DNA from: DATDAH01 sp963792205
GTDB taxonomy: Bacteria > Actinomycetota > Acidimicrobiia > Acidimicrobiales > DATDAH01
Direction: 5' to 3'
Length of the DNA: 64,000 nt
NCBI GenBank assembly: GCA_963792205.1
Contig: CAWBVI010000004.1
Span: 558,001-622,000 of the forward strand
Shown here in pieces: positions 20,530 to 28,886 of this stretch. Position 1 is the stretch's first letter. Every line of letters starts with the position of its first letter. The position numbers were made by a program, and so were the translations under genes. The notes beneath the pieces are model-generated. The model worked only from the letters and a program-made list of their open reading frames with translations, was not told the origin of the DNA and searched no databases.

Positions 20530-21607
20530 TCAGTCGTCGACGGCCTCGGCTTCGCCGGCGGGGTCGTAGTCCGAATAGAACTGGCGGCTCCAGCGGCGGT
20601 GCTCGAGGATGTCCTTCTCGCTCTTGGTGAGCACCGGGTGGGGCCGGTAGATCTTGTTCTCCCAGATCGGGATGTCCTGGCTGACGCCGGCGCAGAAGGC
20701 GTCGGCCGCCTCCCGGGCCGCCCCCTCGCCGTTGGCCTTCGGCGCCGTGAAGACCCAGCGCACGAGGACGTTCTCCTCGTCGATGGGCGTGGTCGAGGAC
20801 ACGAAGGTCACCCAGTTCGTGATCCGCAGCACGCCGAGGCCGAGGCCGTAGCCCTCCCGGACGAAGTTGCCGTCCTGGCCGACGGCCCGCTTGTAGGTGC
20901 CGTCGACGAAGAACTCGTCCTCGGGGATGGCGTCGGTCCCGTGCACGTAGCGGAAGTGGGCGAAGTCGACGTTGTTCTCGGCCATCTCCTGGCAGGCGAT
21001 GGCGATCTCGAACTCGCGGCAGACGATCGGTGACCAGTCGGGGCTGGAGAACTCGTCGACCTCGGGCACGTCGTAGAAGGGCTCGGCCTCCTCGGCGTGG
21101 TACCAGGCCCAGATCATCCGGTTGCGCTCGATGGTGGGATAGGACCGGGCCCGGGCCTTGGAGGGGATGTGGGGGCTGTCGCGAGTACGGGATCTCGACG
21201 CAGCGCCCGTCCTCGCCGAAGGCCCAGCCGTGGAACGGGCAGCGCAGGCACTCCCCCTCGACCTTGCCGCCGACGCCCAGGTGGGCGCCGAGGTGCGGGC
21301 AGTGGGCGTCGACCAGGCGGGGCTCGCCCGACGCCGTGCGGTAGAGCACGAGGTCGCGGGCGAAGAGGTAGAGCGCCCGGGTCTCGCCGGGGGCCAGGTC
21401 GTCGGCCTGGGCCACGATGAACCAGCCGTTCGGCACCGGGAACGGGAAGCGTCGCTCGCGCTGCCGGGTCACCCGGATGCGGCGGGCCGCGTCGGTCACC
21501 AGTTCGGGGTCCCGGGGCATGGGCAGGCCCACGAGGGTGTCCTGGGTGGCCGCCTCCCGGGCGGTCAGCGGCGCCTGGTTCTTCAACAGGTCAGTCACGT
21601 CGGTCAT
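20530..21607 (-). CDS. Rieske non-heme iron oxygenase, KshA-like, frameshifted
   Basis: The oxygenase component of a hydroxylase, about 359 residues. Rieske ligands are CPH (103-105) and CPFHGW (from 123); the iron centre is in AENNVDFAHFRYVHG. It is similar in layout to the oxygenase at 10645. A +1 shift at about 21178-21184 separates the domains; deleting a G gives a continuous IPYSHSPHIPSKARARSYPT. The C-terminal domain includes WENKIYRPHPVLTKSEKDIL. The ATG at 21607 lies inside the 3' end of the amidohydrolase gene (17-base overlap), so it is the last gene of an SDR-amidohydrolase-Rieske operon. Its electron donor is not encoded nearby. Confidence 0.84.
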
Positions 21608-22821
21608 CGGGGACCTCCTGCAACGGGGTGTCGCCGTGGATGTCGTCCACGAGCGGGCCGATGCGCTCGACGAGGGGGGTCAGCGCCGCGGTGTCGACGC
21701 TGTAGAGGGCGGCCGAGTTCTGGCCGAGGATGGCGGAGCACTCGTCGTGGGGCACGTCCTTGAACCGGCGCCGCACGAGCTCCCGCGTGTAGGGGAAGGT
21801 GCCCTCGGGGTGCGGGAAGTCGTTGCCCCAGAGCAGGTTGCCGATGCCGACGGCGTGGCGGCGGTCGATGTCCTCCACGCCGGGCGTGGAGGCGGCGAAG
21901 GAGCAGTTGCGGTCGATGTACTCGCTCGGCTTCATCGAGATCTGCTCCCGGAAGGCATCGCCCATCTTCTTGGTGTTGTGCCCACCCAGGAACTTCTCGT
22001 CCATCTTGCTGACGATGTCGGGCACCCACCAGGCCCCGTTCTCGGCGATCACGTAGTGCAGGTCCGGGTGGCGCTCGAACACCCCCGACCACAGCAGCAC
22101 CCACAGCGGGCGGGCCGCCCACCAGTACGCCTCGGTGGCGTAGATGGCCATGAAGCCGGGACCGACCTCGTAGTCGGCGGGCCCCGCGCCGGAGTGGGTG
22201 TGGAGCACCAGGCCCCGCTCCTCGATCGCCGCCCAGACGGGCTCGTAGACGGGTTCGTGGTACGCGGGGGCGTCGAACCAGCGGGTGGGGATCATCACGC
22301 CGCGCAGGCCCCGGTCGGCCACCTCGTGGATCTCGGCGATCGGCGGCATCGACGTCGACCACGATCGGTACCACGCCCACGCCGATGCGGCGGTGGGGCT
22401 CCTTGGCACAGAAGTCGGCCAGCCAGCGGTTGTGGGCCCGGGCGCCGGCGAACACCAGGTCGCCGTCGCACTCGGTCGGGTTGCCGAGCCCGGAGCCGAA
22501 GGGTGAGCTGGCCACCCGCCCGGTCCCGAGCACATCGGCGTCCGGGAAGAGGACCTCGGCCGCCACCCCCTCGCCATCGAGGCGCTCGTTGCGGGCATCG
22601 GAGTCGTAGGCGGCATGGAGGCCGCCGTCGCCGGTCTTGGCCTCCCACTCCTTGCGGAAGTCCTCGTTCATCGCCTGCTGGAGCTCGCGGATCACGCCCA
22701 GCTCGGCCTGATGGGCATCGAACTGCGGGTGGTACGCCTCGTCGAGGTACTCGCGATAGTGCTCGGCGGGCGGTCCGGTGTGGCCGTCGGCCGAGATGAG
22801 CAGGTAGCGGTCGTCGCTCAC
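21591..22821 (-). CDS. Amidohydrolase_2 (COG2159) family metal-dependent hydrolase/decarboxylase, frameshifted
   Basis: About 410 residues of the ACMSD-like TIM-barrel group. N-terminal metal motif region LLISADGHTGPPAEHYREYL (DGH rather than HxH), then VLHTHSGAGPADY and the strand-8 Asp in LLWGNDFPHPEGTFPYTREL. A +1 shift near 22349-22356 joins VGVVPIVVDV to PPIAEIHEVADRGLRGVMIP. The GTG start at 22821 overlaps the SDR stop (GTGA). Relatives at 58210 and 59433 share the same motifs. Enzymes of this family perform hydrolysis or non-oxidative decarboxylation; pairing with an SDR suggests successive steps on one ring-derived substrate. Confidence 0.82.
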
Positions 22822-23690
22822 AGCAGTCCCTTCTCGTGGACGGGCAGCCGACCCGCCGCAAAGGCCTCGCCTCGGGATGCCAGCGTCCCCGCGATGCTCT
22901 CCCGGCCGATCATGAAGATGAACTCCTCGGCCCGGACGCCGTCCACGACGATCCGGGCCAGCTCGTTCAGGTCCTGCCAGGGCAGCTCGTAGCCCCCCTC
23001 CTCGGCCATCGCCTCGAGCTTGTCGACCGTCATCGGCTCGGTGGTGCGGGGGCGCTCGCGGGCCAGCTCTTCGGGACGGGTCTTGTGGGACTCCCAGAGC
23101 CCGGTCCGCAGCAGGCCGCCCGACGGGTAGAAGATCGACGCCCGGAGCTTGGTCCCCTCGCTCTCGAGCTGGCTGGCCAGGCACTCCGTGAAGACGGTGA
23201 CCGCGGCCTTGCTGGCGGCGTACACCGAGGCCGTGGGCAAGGGCTCGATGCCGCCGTCGCCCGACGAGGTGTTGACGACGTGGCCCTCCTCGCCCGCCTC
23301 GATCATGCGGGGAACGAAGGCCAGTACGCCGTTGACCACCCCCATGACGTTCACGCCGTGGACCCAGCGCCAGTCGTTGACCGTGGTCGCCCACGGCGGG
23401 GACGACGGGGCGCCGACCCCGGCGTTGTTGACCAGCAGGTGACAGGCCCCGAAGGCGTCGTAGGTGGCGTCGGCCAGCGCCTCGACCGAAGCCGGGTCCG
23501 AGACGTCGGTCGGCACCCCGCGCACCTCGCCCCGCTCGCCGAGGTCGGCGACCGTGGCGGCGACGAGGTCGGCCTGGACGTCGGCCACGACCACCTTCAT
23601 CTCCTCGGCCAGCAGCTCCTCGCACAGGGCGCGCCCGATGCCCCCGGCGCCTCCCGTGATCACGGCCACCCGGCCCGCGAGCTGCTGCAC
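22818..23690 (-). CDS. Short-chain dehydrogenase/reductase (SDR) paired with an amidohydrolase
   Basis: 290 residues, classical SDR fold. The cofactor loop is TGGAGGIGR, NNAG is present, and the active-site sequence is NTSSGDGGIEPLPTASVYAA followed by SKAAVT (Ser, Tyr, Lys). The usual PG motif is replaced by FYPSGGLLRTGLW. This unusual stretch is repeated almost exactly in the SDR half of the fusion at 59433, showing a specific subfamily. It is the first gene of its operon and overlaps the amidohydrolase by four bases. The GTG start at 23690 begins right at the first strand. Confidence 0.87.
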   Translation of the reverse strand: MQQLAGRVAVITGGAGGIGRALCEELLAEEMKVVVADVQADLVAATVADLGERGEVRGVPTDVSDPASVEALADATYDAFGACHLLVNNAGVGAPSSPPWATTVNDWRWVHGVNVMGVVNGVLAFVPRMIEAGEEGHVVNTSSGDGGIEPLPTASVYAASKAAVTVFTECLASQLESEGTKLRASIFYPSGGLLRTGLWESHKTRPEELARERPRTTEPMTVDKLEAMAEEGGYELPWQDLNELARIVVDGVRAEEFIFMIGRESIAGTLASRGEAFAAGRLPVHEKGLL

Positions 23691-23780
23691 GTCGACTCCC
23701 TGCTGGCGGTCCCCTATTTCCGAACATTGATAGAAAACCCCATCGAGGGGCGACTGTCAAGGCCGTCGTACGCTCCTGCC

Positions 23781-24473
23781 GTGGCCAAGGTGGGGCGCCC
23801 GCCCCGGATCAGTCGCCAGGCGATCGCCGAGGCGGCCAACGCGGTGGGGCTGTCCGACCTGACCCTGCGAGCGGTGGCGGATCACCTCGGCGTGAGCGTG
23901 GCCAGCCTCTACCACCACGTGGACAGCAAGGACGACCTGCTCCGCCTCGCCGCGGAGTACAGCGCCGCCCGCACGCCGCTGCCCCAGGACCACGGCCAGC
24001 ACTGGTCGATCTGGTTGCTGGAGTGGGCCTTCTACAACCGCGATGCCTTCGCCGCCGAGCCGGCGCTGCTCAACCAGTACCTCGACGGCGCCATCAGCCC
24101 CGAGGTCATCGCCGAGAACACCGACGCCATCCTCGCCCCGCTCATGGCCCAGGGCTTCGGCCCCACGGACGCCCAGGCGGCCTACCTGCTGGTCGCCAAC
24201 TGCGCCCTCGGCTCGGCCGTCAACGCCATCCGCGAGCAACGGGCCGCTGCTGCCGGCGACCCGACGGTCGACCAGTACCGCCGGGTGCTCGCCCAACGCC
24301 CCGACGACGAGCTCCCCCACCTGCGCGCGCTCGTGGCCGAGGCGGCGCACCACCCGGTCGACAGCTTCGAGACCCGGATCACCACCGCCCTGATGGGCAT
24401 CGCCACCCGCCGCGGCGAGGACGGCACCGAGGTCGCCGCTCGCGTCGAGCGCGTCCTCACCGCCCACGCCTGA
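23781..24473 (+). CDS. TetR-family transcriptional regulator
   Basis: 230 residues. The N-terminal DNA-binding domain is ISRQAIAEAANAVGLSDLTL followed by VADHLGVSVASLYHHVDSKD, the recognition helix with the typical LYHHV. The C-terminal region resembles TetR_C of the AcrR-like group. I chose GTG 23781 (MAKVGRPPRISR), a common TetR opening. It is divergent from the SDR-amidohydrolase-Rieske operon with 90 bases between them; that gap contains an AT-rich stretch with TTTCCGAAC and TAGAAAA. Control of the divergent operon is the likely role. Confidence 0.88.
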   Translation: MAKVGRPPRISRQAIAEAANAVGLSDLTLRAVADHLGVSVASLYHHVDSKDDLLRLAAEYSAARTPLPQDHGQHWSIWLLEWAFYNRDAFAAEPALLNQYLDGAISPEVIAENTDAILAPLMAQGFGPTDAQAAYLLVANCALGSAVNAIREQRAAAAGDPTVDQYRRVLAQRPDDELPHLRALVAEAAHHPVDSFETRITTALMGIATRRGEDGTEVAARVERVLTAHA

Positions 24474-24496
24474 CCGGTCGGAACTTGAACGATCGG

Positions 24497-24509
24497 GGTC
24501 GGATCGACC
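24497..24509. promoter_or_regulatory. Short palindrome before the LLM gene
   Basis: GGTCG-GAT-CGACC, 5-bp perfect arms with a 3-base centre, ends four bases before the ATG at 24513 and just after the TetR gene. It may be chance in such GC-rich DNA. Confidence 0.2.
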
Positions 24510-24512
24510 ACC

Positions 24513-25703
24513 ATGGCGGCAATGGAGTTCGGCATGTTCCTGCAGGGGTACGTCCCCGGTCCCGCGGCCCACACGACCGAGGGTGAGCACCGGGCCCTGA
24601 AGAACGAGGTCGAGCTGGTGGTCGCCGGCGACCGCCACAACTGGAAGTACGTGTGGGTCAGCGAGCACCACGCCCTGGCCGAGTACTCCCACACCTCCTC
24701 GAGCGAGGTCTTCCTCGGGCACTGCTCGGCGTTGACCGAGCGCATCCACCTCGGCTCCGGCATCTTCGGGCTCAGCCCGCGGGCCAACCACCCGGTGCGC
24801 AACGCCGAGCGGGTCACCATGCTCGACCACCTCTCCGACGGTCGCTTCGAGTTCGGCACCGGCCGGGGTGCGGGCAGCCACGAGGTGGCCACGTTCAACA
24901 TCCACGACACGTCCTCGACCCGGCCCGAGTGGGACGAGGTCATCCGCGAGATCCCCCGGATGTGGGAGCGCAAGGACTACACGTTCCAGGGCGAGCACTT
25001 CGCCGTCGACCTCCCGCACAACGTCCTGCCCAAGCCCTACGGCGTGGGCCACCCGCCCATCTGGGTGGCCTGCGGCTCACCCCAGACGTTCGGGAAGGCG
25101 GGCGCGCTCGGCATCGGGGCGCTGGGGTTCAACTTCAGCCCCATCGGGGAGATGCGCCCGCAGATCGAGGCCTACAAGTCGGGCGTCGCCGAGTGCACCG
25201 ACCCCGTCGGCCAGTTCGTCAACGACAACGTGATGATCACCAACGCCGTGGTCTGCCTGGAGGACGGCGACCGGGCCCGCGAGGTCATGACCCGGGCGGC
25301 CAGCGGCTACCTGTACTCCCTGGTCTGCCTGTACCACGACACGTTCCCCGTGCCCGAGGACGCCATCGTGTGGCCCGAGCCCCCGCGGGTGCTCGATCGG
25401 GCGACGGTCGACCTGGCCATCGAGTACGGCGGCGTCCTGTGCGGCACCCCGGACGAGGTCAACGAGCAGCTCGGTCAGTACGCCGACGTCGGCGTCGACC
25501 AGCTCGTCTTCGGCCTGCCCAACAACCTCGAGCACGACGAGGCGCTGGAGTGCATCGAGCTCTTCGGCGACAAGGTCATCCCCAACTGGGATCCCGACCC
25601 GGTGCACCGCACCACCCGCATGCGCCAGACGGCGCAGCCCAAGTTCGGCCCGTTCGAGCACGAGCCTCCCGCGATCGAGACCATCTTCACCCGCGGGGAC
25701 TGA
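24513..25703 (+). CDS. LLM-class flavin-dependent monooxygenase
   Basis: 396 residues of the bacterial-luciferase-like type. WVSEHHALAEYSHTSSSEVF (with the conserved HH), RIHLGSGIFGLSPRANHPVR, FGTGRGAGSHEVATF and IWVACGSPQTFGKAGALGIG are characteristic. Unlike the Rv3520c-type protein, its EHH motif fits FMN-dependent two-component monooxygenases. It follows the TetR gene in the same direction (39 bases) and faces the secreted protein gene. A role in oxidising the substrate of the neighbouring Rieske/amidohydrolase operon is plausible. Confidence 0.85.
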   Translation: MAAMEFGMFLQGYVPGPAAHTTEGEHRALKNEVELVVAGDRHNWKYVWVSEHHALAEYSHTSSSEVFLGHCSALTERIHLGSGIFGLSPRANHPVRNAERVTMLDHLSDGRFEFGTGRGAGSHEVATFNIHDTSSTRPEWDEVIREIPRMWERKDYTFQGEHFAVDLPHNVLPKPYGVGHPPIWVACGSPQTFGKAGALGIGALGFNFSPIGEMRPQIEAYKSGVAECTDPVGQFVNDNVMITNAVVCLEDGDRAREVMTRAASGYLYSLVCLYHDTFPVPEDAIVWPEPPRVLDRATVDLAIEYGGVLCGTPDEVNEQLGQYADVGVDQLVFGLPNNLEHDEALECIELFGDKVIPNWDPDPVHRTTRMRQTAQPKFGPFEHEPPAIETIFTRGD

Positions 25704-25711
25704 ACCCCGCG
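25692..25711. terminator. Bidirectional terminator hairpin
   Basis: A perfect 7-bp stem CGCGGGG (25692-25698) and CCCCGCG (25705-25711) with the 6-base loop actgaa, overlapping the LLM stop codon. It sits exactly between two convergent genes and can fold on either strand. No T-tract is present. Confidence 0.55.
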
Positions 25712-25715
25712 AGGG

Positions 25716-26258
25716 TCAGCCGGTGAAGGCGGGAAGGGCGTCCACGACGTCGGGCTGGGGCTCCGGATCGGGCTCGTCGTCGTCGGGGAGCACCTCGGGC
25801 TCGAAGGTGTTGGTCACCGTGATCTCGGCGGCGTCGTCGGTGCCCTGGAAGGAGGCGCTCTGGTCGTCGTTGCATCCCTCGACCTGGCCCTCGGCAGGGG
25901 GACTCGCCGGGCTACCCGGGAAGAACTCGCACGAATAGGCGACCGAGTCGGCGCCGTTGGACTCGGTCTCGGTGACCGTGCAGGTGCTGAAGTTGGGCAC
26001 GTCGACCTGCTGGGTCTCGGGCGCACCCGGCCCGGCGGCGTCGAAGGCGAGTGCCTCCGTGACGGGCGGGCCGTCCCACGTGCACGTGTACTCGATGACG
26101 TAGCCGCCCGTGGGCCCGTCACCGTCGACGACCTTGGTGATGTCGAGGAGCGGACCGCCCTTGCCTTCATCCTGTCGGCCCTCCGCGGGCGACATGGCAC
26201 CGGTCAGCCCGAGGGCGAGGACGGCGAGCAGCGACAGCGAGAGCAGGATTCGGCGCAT
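25716..26258 (-). CDS. Secreted DUF5979-like protein
   Basis: 180 residues. A signal peptide (MRRILLSLSLLAVLALGLTG, cut likely after AMSPAEG) is followed by a domain reading DITKVVDGDGPTGGYVIEYT, a conserved CTW, then CTVTETESNGADSVAYSC and AEITVTNTFEPEVLP. This pattern of K-V-V-G...Y...C...V-T-E is that of DUF5979/prealbumin-like repeats found in actinobacterial surface proteins. Two or four cysteines could form disulphides. The tail is acidic and proline-rich and ends LPAFTG directly at the stop codon. Function unknown. Confidence 0.7.
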   Translation of the reverse strand: MRRILLSLSLLAVLALGLTGAMSPAEGRQDEGKGGPLLDITKVVDGDGPTGGYVIEYTCTWDGPPVTEALAFDAAGPGAPETQQVDVPNFSTCTVTETESNGADSVAYSCEFFPGSPASPPAEGQVEGCNDDQSASFQGTDDAAEITVTNTFEPEVLPDDDEPDPEPQPDVVDALPAFTG

Positions 26259-26270
26259 CGAGCGAGGACC

Positions 26271-27857
26271 CTAGTTCGCCAGCCGGGCCGCGGCGCGTTC
26301 CCGCAGCTCGAGCTTGAGGACCTTGTTGCTGGCGTTCACCGGGAGGGCGTCGACCAGTTCGACGTAGCGGGGCGCCTTGAAGTTGGCCATGTGCTCGCGG
26401 GCCCAGGCCACGATCCCCTCCTCGTCGGGCCGGCGGCCCGTGGTCGGGACGACGAAGGCCATGCCCACCTCGCCGAGGCGCTCGTCGGGCACGCCGATGA
26501 CCGCGACCTGGGCGATGTCGGGGTGGTCGAGCAGGAGGTTCTCGATCTCGGCCGGGTAGGCGTTGAACCCGCCCTGGATGAACATGTCCTTCTTGCGGTC
26601 GGTGATGTCGATGTAGCCCCGCTCGTCCATCACCGCGATGTCGCCCGTGTGCAGCCAACCGTCGGCATCGATGGTCGCCGTCGTCTGCTCGGGCTCCTCG
26701 AAGTAGCCGCTCATCACGTTGTAGCCCCGGATGACGACCTCCCCGGGCTCACCCCGCGGCACCTCGTTGCCGTCGTCGTCGACCACGAGGACCTCGACGT
26801 CGGGGATGGCGCGCCCGTCGGTGTTGGCGATGGTCTCGGGATCGTCGTCGTGGCGGCACATGGTGGCGATGCCGTGGGACTCGGTCAGCCCGTAGCCGGT
26901 CACGACCGTCTCGAAGCCGAGGGTGTCGTACATGCGCCGGACCATCTCCACGGGCACGGGCGCGGCCCCGGTGACCGCCAGGCGCAGCGAGCTCATGTCG
27001 AAGCGCTCGAGGTCCGGGTGGTTGAGGATGGTCTGGTAGATGGCCGGCGGCCCCGGCAGCATCGTGATGCCGTCCACGGGGATGCGGGCCATCACCGAGG
27101 GCACGTCGAAGACCGGGTGGGGCAGGATCGTCGCCCCCTTGATCAGGGAGGCCAGGATCCCCGCCTTCAGCCCGAAGGCGTGGAAGAACGGGTTGATGAT
27201 GAGGTAGCGGTCGCCCTCGCGCAGGCCGACGACCGTGGACCAGGCGTCGTAGGCCCGGATGCCGGCGCTGTGGCGCAGCATCGCCCCCTTGGGCGACCCC
27301 GTGGTCCCCGAGGTGAAGAGGATGTCGCTCAGGTCGTCGCCGTCGATCGCCCCGGCCCGCTCGGCGGCCGCCTCGGCCGTGACCGGGTCGGCCCGGGCGA
27401 GGAACTCGTCCCAGGGGATCGTCCCCTCGGGTGATGCGCCGCGCAGGACGATGGTCTCCTCCAGACCGCCCAGGCCCTCCGCACCCTCGAGCAGGGCGAC
27501 GTAGTCCGTGTCGAGGAAGTCGGTGACGGTGAAGAGCAGCCGGGCGCCGGACTTCTGGAGGACGTAGCCCGCCTCCTTGCCCTTGAACCGGGTGTTCAGG
27601 GGCACGAGCACCGCGCCGGCCGAGTGCAGGCCCAGCTCGGCGAGGGCCCACTCGATGCAGTTCGGGGCCCAGACGGCCACCCGGTCGCCGGCCTGGATCC
27701 CGCTGGCGATGAACGCCCGGGCCGCCCGCTCGACCTCCGTCGCCAGCTCCACGAACGAGAGCCGCACGTCCCCGTCGACGAAGGCCTCGGCGGCGCCGAA
27801 CCGCTCGGCGGCCCGGGTCACGACGTCCGGGATGGTCAGGGGGAGGTCGTCGCTCAC
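26271..27857 (-). CDS. FadD3-like acyl-CoA ligase
   Basis: 528 residues, complete. Motifs in order: AVWAPNCIEWALAELGLHSA, the P-loop TSGTTGSPKG (182-191), INPFFHAFGLKAGILASLIK, TGAAPVPVEMVRRMYDTLGF, VTGYGLTESHGIATMCRHDD, DADGWLHTGDIAVMDERGY and the terminal NASNKVLKLELRE lysine. Several of these blocks match my memory of M. tuberculosis FadD3, which activates the steroid-ring fragment HIP, better than generic FadD proteins; that substrate is inferred. The GTG start at 27857 adjoins an inverted repeat. It is divergent from the Rpf-like gene. Confidence 0.85.
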   Translation of the reverse strand: MSDDLPLTIPDVVTRAAERFGAAEAFVDGDVRLSFVELATEVERAARAFIASGIQAGDRVAVWAPNCIEWALAELGLHSAGAVLVPLNTRFKGKEAGYVLQKSGARLLFTVTDFLDTDYVALLEGAEGLGGLEETIVLRGASPEGTIPWDEFLARADPVTAEAAAERAGAIDGDDLSDILFTSGTTGSPKGAMLRHSAGIRAYDAWSTVVGLREGDRYLIINPFFHAFGLKAGILASLIKGATILPHPVFDVPSVMARIPVDGITMLPGPPAIYQTILNHPDLERFDMSSLRLAVTGAAPVPVEMVRRMYDTLGFETVVTGYGLTESHGIATMCRHDDDPETIANTDGRAIPDVEVLVVDDDGNEVPRGEPGEVVIRGYNVMSGYFEEPEQTTATIDADGWLHTGDIAVMDERGYIDITDRKKDMFIQGGFNAYPAEIENLLLDHPDIAQVAVIGVPDERLGEVGMAFVVPTTGRRPDEEGIVAWAREHMANFKAPRYVELVDALPVNASNKVLKLELRERAAARLAN

Positions 27858-27881
27858 GGCCGGGGATCGTAGGCCCCGGCC
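27858..27881. promoter_or_regulatory. Inverted repeat at the FadD3-like start
   Basis: Perfect 8-bp arms GGCCGGGG (27858-27865) and CCCCGGCC (27874-27881) with centre atcgtagg, touching the start codon of the ligase gene. It could be an operator over the ribosome site or an mRNA hairpin that hides it. Confidence 0.4.
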
Positions 27882-27944
27882 TCCCGGTCCTCAGAACCAG
27901 CGGGCAGACGGCCGATGAGAGAACCGGAAGCAGGTCTCCGTCCC

Positions 27945-28880
27945 ATGCCGTCACGCCGCATCGTCGTTCTCGCCGCCTTCGTGGCCGCCCTCGCCCTGGG
28001 CGGGGGTCCGGTCGCGTTCGGGCAGAGCGAGGGCGACACGCTGTCGGTCGACATGACGGTCGACGAGGCCACCGACGAGCTGGAAGCGGCGGAGCAGGCC
28101 GTCGAGGACCTCCGGCTCCACCTGGCCATGCTCCGCATCGACCGCGGGGAGTACGTCCGTCGCCTGGAGCAGCGCAGCTCCCGCCTGGACCAGGCCGCAC
28201 GCGACCTCCGGGAAGCCCGGACGTCGGCCCAGCAGCTGGCGGTGCAGGCCTACATCGGCGCGGGCAGCAGCCCGAGCCCCGAGACCGTTGCCTTCGCGAA
28301 CGGCGACCTGCTGACCTACACCTTCCAGACGACCCTGGTCGAAGCATCGACCAACGCCCGGTACCGGGCCGCGGACTACTACCGGCAGCTCCGCGAACAG
28401 GCGGACGACGCCGTCCACAGCACGGTCGCCCACCTCGATGCCCTCGACGAGTCGGTGGCGCTGGCCGAGCTGACCCTGGGCCTCGCTCAGGATGCCGAGC
28501 GCACGGCGGCGGTCGTGCTGGCCGAGGCGAGGGCCGCCGAGCGCGCCGCCCGCCAGGCTGCGGCGATCGGTGGCGGCGGCGGTGGCGGCGGCACTCCTCC
28601 ACCGGGCGGCTTCGTGCCCCTGGGCCAGTGGCCGGGCGGGCCCTCGTACGCCCAGTGGGCGGCCCTGCGCAACTGCGAGTCCGGCGGCAACTACCAGGCC
28701 GTCAGCCCGTCGGGGCTCTACCGGGGCGCCTTCCAGTTCGACTACGGCACCTGGGCGTCGGTCGGTGGGTCCGGCGATCCGGCCGCGGCCCCTCCGGCCG
28801 AACAGGACCACCGGGCCCAGATCCTCTGGTCCGAGCGCGGGGCCAGCCCCTGGCCGATCTGCGGCCAGTACCTGCAATAG
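27945..28880 (+). CDS. Secreted protein with coiled coil and Rpf-like transglycosylase domain
   Basis: About 311 residues. A signal peptide (MPSRRIVVLAAFVAALALGG, cut near VAFGQS) precedes a long coiled coil, roughly residues 30-210 (DEATDELEAAEQAVEDLRLH and similar), a glycine/proline linker and a C-terminal domain WAALRNCESGGNYQAVSPSG, then YRGAFQFDYGTWASVGG. The latter is the resuscitation-promoting-factor / transglycosylase-like fold, with Glu in NCESGG as the catalytic residue and two cysteines for the disulphide. It probably cleaves peptidoglycan. Layout (coil plus C-terminal lytic domain) resembles NlpC/P60 RipA-type proteins with another catalytic head. I chose ATG 27945; ATG 27915 only adds a polar leader. 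Confidence 0.83.
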   Translation: MPSRRIVVLAAFVAALALGGGPVAFGQSEGDTLSVDMTVDEATDELEAAEQAVEDLRLHLAMLRIDRGEYVRRLEQRSSRLDQAARDLREARTSAQQLAVQAYIGAGSSPSPETVAFANGDLLTYTFQTTLVEASTNARYRAADYYRQLREQADDAVHSTVAHLDALDESVALAELTLGLAQDAERTAAVVLAEARAAERAARQAAAIGGGGGGGGTPPPGGFVPLGQWPGGPSYAQWAALRNCESGGNYQAVSPSGLYRGAFQFDYGTWASVGGSGDPAAAPPAEQDHRAQILWSERGASPWPICGQYLQ

Positions 28881-28886
28881 CGCTCG

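Noticed and set aside
21604..23760. A long 718-residue minus-strand ORF covering the amidohydrolase and SDR region
   Set aside because: Only its middle part is the amidohydrolase N-terminus; the rest is shadow reading of the SDR and of the amidohydrolase C-terminus in the wrong frame.
25700..25712. LPAFTG as a true sortase signal
   Set aside because: No hydrophobic helix or basic tail follows; the chain stops right after it.
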